From assembly GCA_000442125.1 (NCBI GenBank), contig KE546967.1, forward strand, positions 744,001-808,000: a stretch of 64,000 nt of DNA, given 5' to 3'. This document shows positions 32,302 to 43,600 of this stretch, in pieces. Each line of letters opens with the position of its first letter. Position 1 is the first letter of the stretch. Source of the DNA: Opeltia flavorubescens. Its lineage: Eukaryota; Ascomycota; Lecanoromycetes; Teloschistales; Teloschistaceae. The notes under the pieces are model-generated. The model was given only the letters and a program-made list of their open reading frames with translations. It did not search any database and was not told where the DNA came from. The position numbers and the translations under genes are program-made.

Positions 32302-33138
32302 TTATGCCAGAATCTCTCTTCGATCAACAGCGCTTTCATTCTCCTGCATTAAAATCTTTAGATCCCTCCTCTCAGTTTTATTTAACCTTTCCATGCATTC
32401 ACCACAGATCCTCAAGCAGCACCACACGCATTTCCACCTCACTTGATCATCCCCAACTCTACATGTCATGCAGGGAACTGGATGGTTCGCGTTTTGTGAG
32501 CGGAGCATCCGTTGATGTGACTGGTAGCATGCCCAGTGGACTGGCCGTAGCGGCGCTGGCGGGATTTCATCAAGTCGAAAATACTTCAATGGAAAGTACG
32601 GGTGTGGCCAGAGACTCGAGGTGTCCGAGGTTGGTCTTGCCTGACTGAGAGGTGTGGGTGTAGAAGATGACGAGGGTCCAGATAGTGCAAGGAGAGATGG
32701 CGTCGGGGTTGGTGATCTGGAAGCCGGGGAGTTTGGTGCGTCTAGAATGCCTTGAGTGATGGTGCTGGCGTTGGATGGAGACACCGCATCCAGTGACAAA
32801 GACGAATAGTGCTCATCTGCCATCAGTGATGGCGTAGGCAAAGTGATCTTGAAAACCTCATCCTTTGGTGTGGATGCGCCGTCGGTACTCAGGAACTGCT
32901 TCCGCGACTGGACAGATGGTGCATCTGAGGGTACTGGCGATGGCGCGTTATGAGATGATGTAGCGCGGGATATGGAGGCTTTAAGCTTTGAAAAGCGACT
33001 TTTGCTGGTGGACGGAGCTCGTAAGGTCTCCTGTTCCGACAGGGCGTCTTCTGTGCTTGCTTGAGACGCCGGTCTCTCTTTTCCGCCTATGGGCAGAGCA
33101 TACTTCTTAAGCCCAACTGCGGATATTTGGTTGCCCAT
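32302..33138 (-). CDS. probable N-myristoylated zinc-binding protein
   Basis: A single exon of 278 aa, starting MGNQISAVGLKKYALP. Gly2 and Ser6 fit the N-myristoylation pattern, so attachment to a membrane is likely. The middle is Ser/Pro-rich and disordered. The C-terminal ~90 residues look folded: YFPLKYFRLDEIPPAPLRPVHWACYQSH, then a cysteine set CMTCRVGDDQVRWKCVWCCLRICGECMERL that could hold two zinc ions. I recognise this as a conserved fungal layout but cannot name a function. The frame stays open 318 bp upstream without an ATG, so the start is unambiguous. Its stop lies 165 bp from the convergent myosin light chain gene. Confidence 0.75.
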   Translation of the reverse strand: MGNQISAVGLKKYALPIGGKERPASQASTEDALSEQETLRAPSTSKSRFSKLKASISRATSSHNAPSPVPSDAPSVQSRKQFLSTDGASTPKDEVFKITLPTPSLMADEHYSSLSLDAVSPSNASTITQGILDAPNSPASRSPTPTPSLLALSGPSSSSTPTPLSQARPTSDTSSLWPHPYFPLKYFRLDEIPPAPLRPVHWACYQSHQRMLRSQNANHPVPCMTCRVGDDQVRWKCVWCCLRICGECMERLNKTERRDLKILMQENESAVDRREILA

Positions 33139-34012
33139 GAAGCCTGTGTGAACAAGCGGGCTACGCCGAGATAAAGGTAGACAATTTTGTAAGCTTGGTA
33201 GCGCAGGGCTGTGCAGTAACTGTTGACATGTGCATTTCAGTCTTCCTTTGAATAGGCAAATGGGGCAAGTGAAGGAAGTGAAGGACTTCAAGAATGTTGG
33301 CTCTGGTAAAAGAGCGCTTGAAATCCTCGCTCGCTCGCTCGCTCTAACGGTGGATGGTTTGCGTACGAAAAGAATGGACGGGGTAGCAGTCTTAATGGAA
33401 AATATATTGGAGGCAAAGCTTAAGGATGATATGCGTATGTACGTGATATGTGGCAAGTAAAAAAGAATGCTGTGTAAAATACAAGTATGAACGGAGATTA
33501 TTTGCGCAGCGATTCCCTAAGTCTGAGCAGTCCTGCAGTGCCAGGAGAAAAGCATGTCTGACATCGCGTTGCCACATACGCAGTTGCCTGCTTAATACTG
33601 CCAAATACGAAACAGCAGACTTATATGCCATGGTATATAATTCGTTGTTGAAAAGCGTTCACTGCATAAAACAATTCAATATTCCATGGAATAAAGCGGA
33701 CGTAATAAGGTAAGCAAAGGGTGAATCTCCGGTTTGAAAGACGCGAGACCCACGGCAACAGTAGATTAACAGCCGATGTATTACCCATGACAAGACCAAT
33801 GTCGGAAATATGCTCACACCATCGCAAATTTGCTCTGAATCAAAAGCGGTATATAAAGGGATTATCGTCACCCACCTTCTCGACATGCGCACCTCACAAT
33901 TTCATTAGACCTCGTTGCAAAGAGATTCATAGGTAGGGAGAATCTCCTGATACATATACCTATAGAAGAATGCTACCTACAAGATGATCGCTACAGCCTT
34001 ACAGCGAATTGG
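33139..34012. other. promoter of the zinc-binding protein gene and AcrB 3' flank
   Basis: About 870 bp. A short CTCG tetranucleotide run (33326-33344) lies in the likely leader of the zinc-binding protein gene. The rest shows no coding signal on either strand. Confidence 0.5.
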
Positions 34013-36938
34013 CTAATTCCACACAGGACTGCCTTTCTTGACGATGGGGCTTTTCCGATTCCCAATCGCACTCACCGGGCTGGCCGGGTCTCTTTGACTG
34101 CCATTGCTTCCGCTGCCACTACTCCCACTCTGCTGTCGCCCTCGAATTAGTCTCATGGCCTGATTCGACGGCATTGGCGGTGCGGGATCCTGGTCGAGGA
34201 AGTCGGAATATGGTGTGCTGCCAGCAAGAAGAGACGACGAGCGTGTCCTTGTATCCTGACGAAAAGATCCGATCCCGTTGTGAATGCTGCCGTTCTCCGC
34301 CGACGCGAAGGCTGGGAAGCGGAATCCTAGCCCAGAAGAAGAGGATCCTTGACCCACTGCGGTCGGAATGTTGCTTTCAACCAGCCCCACATCGTGATCG
34401 TTGGCGAGCCCCATATTCTGCTGCATTTGATATGCGTTGGCAAGTACTTCGGCTTGCTGCAACAGCTGCTGGGTATTATGATGAGTTTCCTGGATGGTCC
34501 GGCTGACTGCCGCAACTTGCTCGCTCGCCTTTTCTTCCACCTGTCGTTGTGATGCCAGTCGCGCGCTTTGCTCGGCTTCTTTCCGCTCCTTCTCGTCAAG
34601 ATCTTGGTCGCTGGCTGACTGTAATCGGTCATACTGCTCACTGAGTCTGGCTTTTCGTACTTGCAAACGCTCCCGCTTTTGTTGAGTCGAAGATGTCTCA
34701 GCCTCGATCGCCTGTTTTTCTTGATGTGCGGCTGTCTTGCAAAGATGGTAATCCTCCCGAGCGGTATCCAACTCCTTTTGGCATTCTTCCCAAGCTTCCT
34801 TTTTGGCTTTCCAGTTTTCCATCTCGGGGCCGGGGATCTGGCTTACGATTTCGGTCTTGCTGGAAAGTGACGTGATGAGCTCTTCGGCTTGTTTGATACT
34901 CTGAGACAACTGTAAGTGGCGACTCGACATGTTTTTCTCCGCTTCGTTCCACTTTGTGATTTGAGCATTGAGCTTCTCAATGTCTTTTTTTAATGCTGAA
35001 GCGGCGGTCTTATGCTCTTTCTTGTTGCGTTTGAGGCGCGCTTGGGATTCGCTAAGGCTGATTTCGTAAGCCGCAATCGATTTTTTCAACGTTGTAGAAG
35101 GTGTCGCAGGTGATGATGGACGGACTGCAGGCTGGGGTGGACTGGCTACCCCGGACGAGTCTGTTCGATCAAATTTTAGCAAACATCTCAGATGGTGGAG
35201 GGCATCCCATCGTACCTCGTTCAATGGCAGGCGAGGATGGTGTGGAGACCATGGCAGAATGAATGACCACACCATCCTCGCTGCGTACAAAGCTGCAGTT
35301 GTAGCTTGAAGACGGGGACAGTCCGTACACTTCGCCAGTCCACTGCTGATCCGCGCTCCCGTCTTTTGTTGACTGCGTTACAAACTTATCTATTCTTGAC
35401 GATGTCCAATCTGCTCCGTTTATGCGTACAAAAAATGGTTTTGAGCGGTCAATACCAGCACTAACGAATGGATTGGTCGCAGTGGTGTCCTCTTCGCCTT
35501 GGTTGCGTGAGAAGTAGCTCGTGTCAAAGTAGAAACTGTTAGGCTGTACAAGAGTTATCCATACTCGGCCCTCTTCCGTTACGAAAGGAGCGCTTCCGAG
35601 GTTCTTCGTATCAGTAGCGTTCGACCCAAGAGCTTCTGATAATGCATGTGATTGCTCCATTTCTCGAAGAACTGTAACTTTAGTGGCAGCAAATGCAGCC
35701 CATAGAGGCTGTTGTCTTCTGACAAAAGTCCCCTGTTTTCGCCTCTTTTTACCGTTAGGAGTTTTCTCCCGTGCGTCTTTTGATATCTGAAGGGATGCTT
35801 TTGTGGGCAGATCGATTGTTCCGGTTATTGCCGCAGCCGTTGTATCGAGGTGTGCCTGCGTACTCCCTCCTGCCTCTGGATCTCCTTTCTTACTAAGACT
35901 AACAGTTTGTGAATATTCTCTTTTGGTATACCATCTTCGAGCAACATGGACAAGACCCTGTATGAGGATATGCAGAGCAATCAATACACGGAACCAGCCG
36001 CCCGCAGTTTGAGGCTGTTGACTCTCATCAACGGAATCGCTCGGAAATTCTTCAGGAATGTACGATATTGATGCTAGACGGACAGACCATTCATATCCGA
36101 AAATCCGTTTAGGAACCCACTTATGCCGGGCAACATGTGTCAGGAGAACAATGAGCATGCAGAATAGAGTACTGTCCGAGCCACTGCTTTTGTTTGAATT
36201 TCCACCACCCAGTGTTGTCGCAACGACAGCCTGGGCAAGCTCGAGCCCGAGTGCCTGCAATGGCGACCATGCTACAAGCCACAGCACAATACCCAGGGCG
36301 TCGGTCACCAGGATGGTTGCAAGTGAAGGCGCACCGCCAGAGCCCTGGAAAACATCATTGAAGGTAGTCGGGATTGATGAAAAAGTTCCAGCCGGTGGCA
36401 TGAAGGTCAACACAGCGAACAATGCGTTGGTCACCGACAGCAAGGTGGGTGGCAGAGAGAGCAGGAAGATGAGAATGGCTATGGTGTCACCGAGCGGACA
36501 GGATCTCAATATTGTCAAGGCTAAGTTGAAGATGGTATTTTCCTGTACCGAGGGGTCCTTGACCGCGTTGACATCGATCCTGCGGTGGTTATGCTCCAAC
36601 AAGCCGTTCGCGTGCACAGCTGCATTTCCAACGGATTCGAGATCTTCGGATAGATCTCCGGAAGTGTCCTCTGGACTTCTGCCTGCTGAGCATGCCCTGT
36701 TCCTGACAAACTTGGAAGCTGACGGCGACCCGTTCGCAACATGATCTTGTAGCTGACTCACTGGCGGAGCAGCCGAGGGCGACGCGGAAGGCAGGGGTTG
36801 AGAGCTGGCAGGGCCATCGGAATTCCCACCGACGTTACCATTCGACTTCTGCTTCGTTATTCGCTTACCAGGTGCGACGACGCCGTTCTCATGGCGAGTG
36901 TTGTGCTGGTTTGCTGCCTTTTTTCCGGCTCGTGGCAT
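34013..36938 (-). CDS. acrB: AcrB-like ubiquitination network protein
   Basis: Two exons (36938-35216, 35160-34013; 956 aa). The N-terminus is basic and Ser/Pro-rich. Four hydrophobic segments follow: TIAILIFLLSLPPTLLSV...FAVLTF, ATILVTDALGIVLWLVAW, TLFCMLIVLLTHVA and FRVLIALHILIQGLVHVA. A central domain (GRVWITLVQPNSFYFDTSYFSRN; SKPFFVRINGADWTS; TGEVYGLSPSSSYNCSFVRS) looks like a beta-sandwich. After the intron comes a long coiled coil (about 600-770) and a Ser/Gly-rich tail. The combination matches Aspergillus AcrB, linked genetically to carbon repression and the CreB deubiquitinase network. Biochemical role is unknown. The frame's first in-frame ATG (36938) is used; the codon before it is TTG. 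Confidence 0.88.
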
Positions 36939-37752
36939 CAAGCCAGCGGATCTGTTCGCTTGACCCCGGCCAGCTTGCTTCTGATCAGGACGACCGAATA
37001 CCTTAGTATAGTAATCAAGAGTTTCTGAAAAAGACCAAGGACGCGAAGCGCAAACAATACTTGTATGGGTACCAATGCACAGATGTATGCTTTTTAACGT
37101 CTTATTAATGTGTGATTTGAGGCTGTTATAGGCTTGGCGGTCTTACGTGAGTCGTCCTGTCGGCAAATAGGATTTAGCTTGTGGGACGTGCGGATCCAAT
37201 CATTCGAGGCACAAATCAATTTCAACGGTCGAGTGGCTTGTAAGGCAAGGCAAGAAGAACATGGGAATGGTTATTGGATAGACGATATCCGATGACATGT
37301 AATGTCTCACGAAACAATGGCAGACTGGAATGACTATTACGAAGTCTCCTGCCATTACTTAGCATCGGCGAAAGTATGATGAAAAATCCGGGCTCAAACT
37401 GATCAAAGCAGTCCTTTTACTAAAGTACACTCTGCTTTGCCAGCTGTGTTTCTGGCACAGTGGAGGTCTGAATGTCCCAGTACTATAGTCTTCCGCAGTC
37501 AATTCTGATTCGGCATTCGATGATTGGGGGACGGCTGCATGCTTCGAAATGCAATACCCCACCTCTTCTGTAAGAGGTGAGTTCTGTCGCTTCGCCCGAG
37601 TGCTGCAGTGACTCGGTTGTGTCATGTGCTCTTCCAGCGCTTGTCAATCTGAGGTCATAGCTTCTCGAGGCCGGAGGGAGACCGGAGCAGCGACCGGAGT
37701 GAGAGCAAGAGTATTCGAATCATCCGGTCCAATGAAAGAAAGTCAAATCGTC
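36939..37752. other. AcrB promoter and thioesterase 3' flank
   Basis: About 810 bp. Both flanking genes are on the minus strand, so this is the AcrB promoter with the thioesterase terminator at its right end. No coding exon is supported. Confidence 0.5.
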
Positions 37753-38892
37753 CTAAGACCCTTCCAGTTCGACTCTCGCTCCCACCTTGTCCGCATCCCC
37801 TCCTTCCAATCGCTGTACACGCTCCAGAAGTTCTCCGACTCTGGCTTCATTCTTTCTTTTAGCCTCCTGCTGGGCATCCCAGGTTTTACTAAATTGCTCA
37901 AGCATGAATGGTCTCACAGAAATTTTCTGGCTGCGGCGGTAATCGTAAAGTACAATATCCTCTACGCACCTAGCCGCTGCCCGCTGATGCTTCTCGGACA
38001 GTATCAAGACATCCAATGTAAAGGAATCCGATTTGTCGGATGGTAGGGCCTTGAGCTTATGGTACACAGAGATCCGATCGGGCCAGCTCATGGGAAATTT
38101 GAAGTCTGTCTTGATACTGCGTAGAATCATCCCATCCCCACGAGGAGTCGAAAGTTCTTCCCACTCCTTTCTATGCAGCGGGTCGTGGTATTGGGCGTAG
38201 TTCTGAACCCAATTGACACGTCCAGACTCTGCGTAGCGTACATACATCACATTGTTGATGTGACCTTCTCTTGATCAATGAGAGTGATCATAAGAAATAC
38301 ACAGCATCCGTGCCTTACCCTGAGAAGCGTATATCAGTATGATCCAAGGAGACAGAGTGCCATCGACCAGGTGAGACAGTATTCCATCATGGCAAAGGAT
38401 CAGGAGTCAAGAATACCATAAGATAAATTACGGCTTACCATTGAGTCCTGTGGAATCAGCACCGAAATTTGAATGGTAAGGGAGTCAGAAATCCGAGATT
38501 CGCTTCACAGGTAACCTACCATTTCTCCCCAGACTACCTGATGCTAAGTAAACCTCGGAATCAGCACTTCCTGTTGGGTTAAATGGAAAGAGCGAGTACA
38601 TGTCCTGGGACTCATGTGATAGTCTCGGGAAATTACTCACGCTTTCAAGCCCAGCTTGTTGCTTACCAACAAGAAAACCCTCCGATCCTGCTAGTAATTC
38701 TCGCCATTCTTGTGACACGACTCGTAGGATCTCATGTGCCTCCTCACTATGCGCCGCCTTACAATTCTTGATTCTTGACTTGATGTCTGATAACCAGCGA
38801 GGTCCAAGGCTTGATGGATTGACCTTACAAGAACTTGTACTGAAAGAGCTCTGTTGTAAGAACGCACTAAGACGAGCAGTCCGGCTAGACAT
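37753..38892 (-). CDS. hot-dog fold (4HBT-type) acyl-thioesterase with micro-exons
   Basis: Proposed exons: 38892-38641, 38537-38520 (18 nt), 38447-38439 (9 nt), 38319 (1 nt), 38264-37753, giving 263 aa. Exon 1 starts with an Arg/Ser presequence-like stretch (SSRTARLSAFLQQSS), suggesting mitochondria, and ends FLVGKQQAGLES. The small exons encode VVWGEM, DSM and the first base of a Gly codon; the last exon completes G-HINNVMYVRYAESGRVNWV. Together this forms the hot-dog thioesterase signature D-x-x-G-H-x-N-N. Then come RGDGMILRSIKTDFKFPMSWPDRISVYHKL and a C-terminal coiled coil. The 1-nt exon is inferred: between DSM and HINN only one other AG acceptor exists, and skipping it breaks the frame. 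The enzyme presumably hydrolyses an acyl-CoA; substrate unknown. Confidence 0.8.
38319..38319 (-). other. proposed 1-nucleotide exon
   Basis: On the minus strand the bases read TTCTCAG, G, GTAAGG: an acceptor, one base and a donor. The single G completes a Gly codon with GT from the next exon. The alternative view is two abutting introns removed one after the other, which gives the same mRNA. Confidence 0.55.
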
Positions 38893-39656
38893 GAATTGCT
38901 CAAGTTTCGCGTTCAGTCAGGACGGAGCTTGGGTATGAAGTACTGCATAGCGGAAATCGCCCTCACTTAGTCTTGCCCGCTACGGTAATTTAGGGCTCCC
39001 GAGGATGGCACTTATCAACTACCCTGCACTTTGGATGAAATACACCAAGGTACCTCTATAGTTGAATGGGTGCTACGGAGCAACACGTTTTAAGATGTTG
39101 TTCAGGCGTACCCATCATCACGGAGTCGATTTACGGAGAGGATGCCTTAATGCTGTGTGACAACATCAAATATTCACTGATGGCATTTGTGACATTCCTG
39201 ACAGTGGAAGAAGAGTGTTCGGGCGGTTCTGACACGCAACCTTACAAAGGTTTACTTGCTCTGAGTTCTTCGAATCGTTTAGGTATTGCCTACGCTGAAT
39301 ATCCTTTATCTTGTAGTTCAATTGTGTACACTCCTATATATTGAATGCCTATTGCATACGTCGTCGAAAAGCCTTTAATGTTGGGTTCACTAGATGATAA
39401 GCTACATGTATACATCCGAGGAAGGCGTACTAACGCTTAAGTTTTCCACGTTCGCATAGTAATCTTATAGTTTGGGAAGGCCTGGCTATTGGTGGCCTCT
39501 AGAATCTTTCTGAGTACACTATATGTTCGTCATTTGGAGAGAGGTTATAGCGACCCGAGAATAGTGCGATGTTGCCGCGTTTGTTTAGTAGTCCCGGAGG
39601 TATAATCTACGTGACCGTAAAAGCAGTGTTTAATGATTAATAAATCATGGCCGAGG
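38893..39656. other. thioesterase promoter region
   Basis: About 760 bp between the thioesterase start and the stop of the next minus-strand gene. It is AT-richer than its surroundings. A plus-strand frame of 92 codons (39066-39344) has no recognisable features and I leave it out. Confidence 0.5.
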
Positions 39657-40411
39657 TTAGTAGAAAGCGCGTGGGACATGGCGTGTCGTTGCACTTGAGG
39701 CTTCTTGATTACTTTCAAAAAGTGGTTGGGTCACTTTGCTGGCTGGCGAGGCTTCACTAACAGATTCGTTCTTCTCTTGCTTGGGTTCGGCCGTCTTTGA
39801 CATTTCCTTTTGTTGTCGTCGTCGTGCTTTACTTTGCCAAAGGCGGTCTTCCTCTTCAATCTCTTGAATCACTGAACAGTGGCAGATATTAGTAACGCGA
39901 ATGACTATACCTCCATACCGAAACACGGACCTTGTTCCCATTCCTTTTCCTTTTCCGGATCTCCTGTGCCAAGCAGCCCTTTGACATCGACGTCTTCCCC
40001 TTTCTGGACCCTCCCGATAACCTCCTTCAACAACGCGATCTTTGCGTCAGCCCGTCGACTGAATGCGGTGAACTCGTTCCTTAGCGTAATCATCTGCATT
40101 GCGTTCGATCCAATGAGCAGGAACATGACAATGAAGAAGGTTGCAGGATTCCATTGTTTTGAAGGTGCCGGTGTTCTAGGGGCCTGGGGTGACTTTGAAA
40201 TTCTCATGAACCTAGGGATGATGGACTGCCATAATGATAGTTGAGCGACTCGAGGCAACGACGAACCATTTGCGTAATTCCTTCGACTATGCCCTAGGCG
40301 TTGAGGCACGATGATAGACAGTAGAGGTGAATGGTGGAGGGATGAATGGTGGAGGCAAAGCCCGAGCACTCGAGACGACACCTGATAACGGGTCACCATA
40401 GACTGGTACAT
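39657..40411 (-). CDS. mitochondrial single-pass membrane protein, DUF5321-type
   Basis: Two exons (40411-39931, 39871-39657; 231 aa). A long Arg/Ser/Leu N-terminus without acidic residues (VTRYQVSSRVLGLCLHH, RRNYANGSS) looks like a mitochondrial presequence. A membrane helix follows (KQWNPATFFIVMFLLIGSNAMQMI), then a helical stretch (LRNEFTAFSRRADAKIALLKEVIGRVQKGEDVDVKGLLGTGDP). Across the intron it continues EWEQVIQEIEEEDRLW and a Lys/Glu-rich tail. I recognise this as the fungal family annotated as DUF5321; its job is unknown, and inner-membrane location is inferred. The donor is unusual (GTCCGT), but the junction is in phase and restores the family text. Starts at 40411 or 40399 are both possible. 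It is divergent from separase, 255 bp apart. Confidence 0.83.
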
Positions 40412-40518
40412 ATGTGCATAGGGATGAAGTAGCTATTATATGATCAGCGCTGAAGAAAACGGACTAAGTTCGGTTGATCAGCCGAGGAAGAGCTAAAGCT
40501 TATCCCTGCAGCACATCA

Positions 40519-40526
40519 TTGTTTAC
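40519..40526. promoter_or_regulatory. forkhead-type site upstream of separase
   Basis: TTGTTTAC reads GTAAACAA on the other strand, a full match to the forkhead consensus (RTAAAYA). It sits about 140 bp before the separase start and about 110 bp before the divergent gene's start. Forkhead factors drive G2/M genes in yeasts, so a role in separase timing is plausible; binding is not shown. Confidence 0.3.
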
Positions 40527-40666
40527 GTGAAGCTTCCACGGCTTCCTCATTCTACCTCAATTGAAGAGAAGGCATCGCTAACATCCAGACCTGCGCGACG
40601 ATTATAGCCCTTCATGGCTGAGATGCTTCCATATTCTCTGATCATTGTTCTGAGATCGGAGGTGCC

Positions 40667-43600
40667 ATGATGACCTGCAATCAAATGCCCACGAGCATCG
40701 AGGAGACAGTCGCATTACACACAACATGTACTTCAAGTACAGTTCTACAGTTGAAGCACCTACTGTTTCCCCCGAGACCGGACCAGTCTGCCCAGGATAA
40801 GAATAGAGCTCCTGCAGTCCGCGTCCCGAAGCTGCAAGGAGTACAATCAACCAGAGGTGGCCGCGGTCAAGCCAAAAAACAAACAGACCTCAAACTTTAT
40901 GAGTGTCGGCCCACATCCGAAAACGATTCTGGCAGAGGGAAGCTTGCGACCGAAGTGCTCAATGTACTTCTCAAGTCTTTCACTGAAGCTGTCAAGACAC
41001 GCTCGTTGACGCAGGAACCATGCGCGAAGAATGGGTCCATTCGGTCAAATGGCCCCAATCCGGCGGCATCTTCTCTAAAGAGCCGACCTTACGCCCCAAA
41101 TCCCCTTCAACCTATCTGTGCGAACATGGTCTCTTGTGGGTATGTTCAAAACAAGAAATCACAGCCAGTACTGTGCGTCGATGGCGCAAAGGCCGCTTCT
41201 GGCTTCTTTCATCAGGCAGAGTGTGCCAGATTGGCTTTCTCCGCGCTCATTAGTTGTCAAACATACACGGATCCAGGAACAAGATTGCCCGCTCTTCGAC
41301 TGGAGAATGCCATGTCCACCTTGATCAATAAACTTCTTGCCTTGGAGCTCTTCGATCCTGCGTACAGACAGCTTCTTTTATTGAAGAAATCAATACTTGC
41401 TGTTGCTAGAGAAACGAGGTTATCAGATCTCGTTAACGAGCGGGTGGGACCGATGGAAGGGATGATAGATCTACTGAAGCTACCATTTACCAATATTAAG
41501 GGTTCTCTGCTTGCTATCGCAGTTACTTTTGAGCTTCAAGTTCTACGATTGATAGCAGCAAAACGTGACGCCACACATCTGAAGGCTGTCGTAGACCTTC
41601 TGCAATTAACAGATTCCCACTCACCAATCAGACTGATACAAGCACAGTATGAGCCAGCTGATACCGCGACTCATGCTAAGCCTGCCCAGCAGTTAGAGGC
41701 TCTTTCGCGGCTGCTTCTTTCTTTATGTCCGAATACGTCGAACTCAGAGGACCGCAACTCCAGTCATTTGAACTCGCTGGATCCGATCACAGCCTTTCGG
41801 TTCCAGCTCTTAGCTTTAAGACTGCGTACGCTCTGGTGGGATTTCTCAGGTCACAAAGCCAACGTTGATAAAGATCTTTTTGAACCTTTTGGTTGCTATC
41901 TCAGCACCTTCCGCAGGCGATGTGCAACAGGTCTAGTCGATGGTTACCACTCTGCCAAACGTTTTCTCGTCGATGTGACGTTGCTCGGCGAGAGTGAAAA
42001 TGTTCCATTAGCTGCATCATTGGCCATGAAAACGACTTGGCGTTCTATCTACGCCGAATTAATTGAGATATGCCGACAATGCTGCTTGAACGAAGAGGCA
42101 GAAAGTTGGTTGGAAAGGTGGGTGAACATACCAGCTGCTGATGTAGACTCCCCTTGCAGAAGGTGCGTAGTGACGTGCCAAAGAGCTGTACTGTACGCTC
42201 GGGTATCAAATAACTTGTCGAGGGAAGCTGAAATAGTAACGGCTTTCCGAAACGCTAAGCAGCACCTTGAAGGTGATCTTAGCGGAGCATCAGAAGATTT
42301 GGATGAACTTCTGCGAGTGGTGATGAGACTCCGGAAGGCTGCTGCATCTTTTCTTAATACCTCTCGAACACCTTTGGAAAGTCATCAAATTTTGCCATCG
42401 ACTAAGCTCATTCGACAGTGCTACAAAATATGCTCGTCGTGCGTCCACTTCTTATACCAGTACATCGGTAAAAGACCGCTTCAATGTGCAGATCATCCGT
42501 CAAGTCAACGATATCAACAACGATTGGAGCAAGCTTTGCCCGTACTTCAAGTGTTTACTGACACTGTTATATCGATAGCACGCTTTACAAAGGGGGACTC
42601 TTCGGACGATTGGATTGACACACATTCTGGACTTCAGGCGTGCCTGAGTCTTGCGAAACTTGCTCCAGACCCAGGCCAAGATGTCCGACACAATAATCGA
42701 GACATCAACGTCAGCCCTGGTATATGTGTGTCAGTCTCCAATACCTACTGGCTCCGTTATCTGCATATGAAGCAGAGCAACAGCGCGACGAGGGAAATCT
42801 TGCAAGCTCTCAGATCGAGCATTGATGCTGTTGAATGCAGTCCTATCACAGACAAGCAGAAAGCGCAGTTGCAAACGAGGCTTGAGCACTACGGGAATAC
42901 TCTTGAAAATGCCCGGGATTATTGCAAAGCAGCCGATATTTACAAGAATGCTGTCAGAATACACGTGGAGATGGGAAATCTGCAGAAAGTTGCTGTCGCG
43001 GCGGCAACGCAACCTATTTCAACGGTGTTCGTTCGACAAGGCGACGTAGCCTCGTTAGGCCGCGTTTTAATTGCATACCTTCGAATGGCTATCAAAACTG
43101 GGGCAGAAGTTGGACTTTACCACACGATTGACGGTGACAATGAGCTCGAGCCTTCACAGAGTGGCATTGCTCTCGAGCACCAATTCCTCTCGCTTATTCC
43201 TCAACTGGCATTCGGCCCAGTCATACCTCAGATGAGGAAAGCTGTAGTATCTCTTGCGACAGAGCTCCTTGATATATATTCGAAACTGCTCTTTCCGGTC
43301 CGTCGCCTACGAATGATCGATTCTCTTATGTGGCTTCGAGCAGTCCAGCCAGATCTCCTCACATCCAACCTGACGGAGAAGCTGGATGGGCCAGATGTTG
43401 CTCTGACGAAAACCCAACCCAAAAGCCTTGACTCGGGGTTGGAGCGTCTCTTGCCTTACCTGAATGCATCTAGAGACGCTGTTCTAGCTATTCAGGAAGA
43501 TTGCCCCTTGCGGAAACAACAAAAGGTGAAGAACGCAGTCAGTTGCTGGTATCATCTAGTCGAAGAAAGTCCCAACCTAGAGGCGCTGGAGACAAGGATA

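Noticed and set aside
33139-33456. In-frame upstream extension of the zinc-binding protein with CPIC and CTC motifs
   Set aside because: There is no ATG in the extension, so it is leader; the cysteines are coincidental.
39066-39344. 92-codon plus-strand frame
   Set aside because: No domain, no presequence or helix, no splice partner, and no promoter-like leader.
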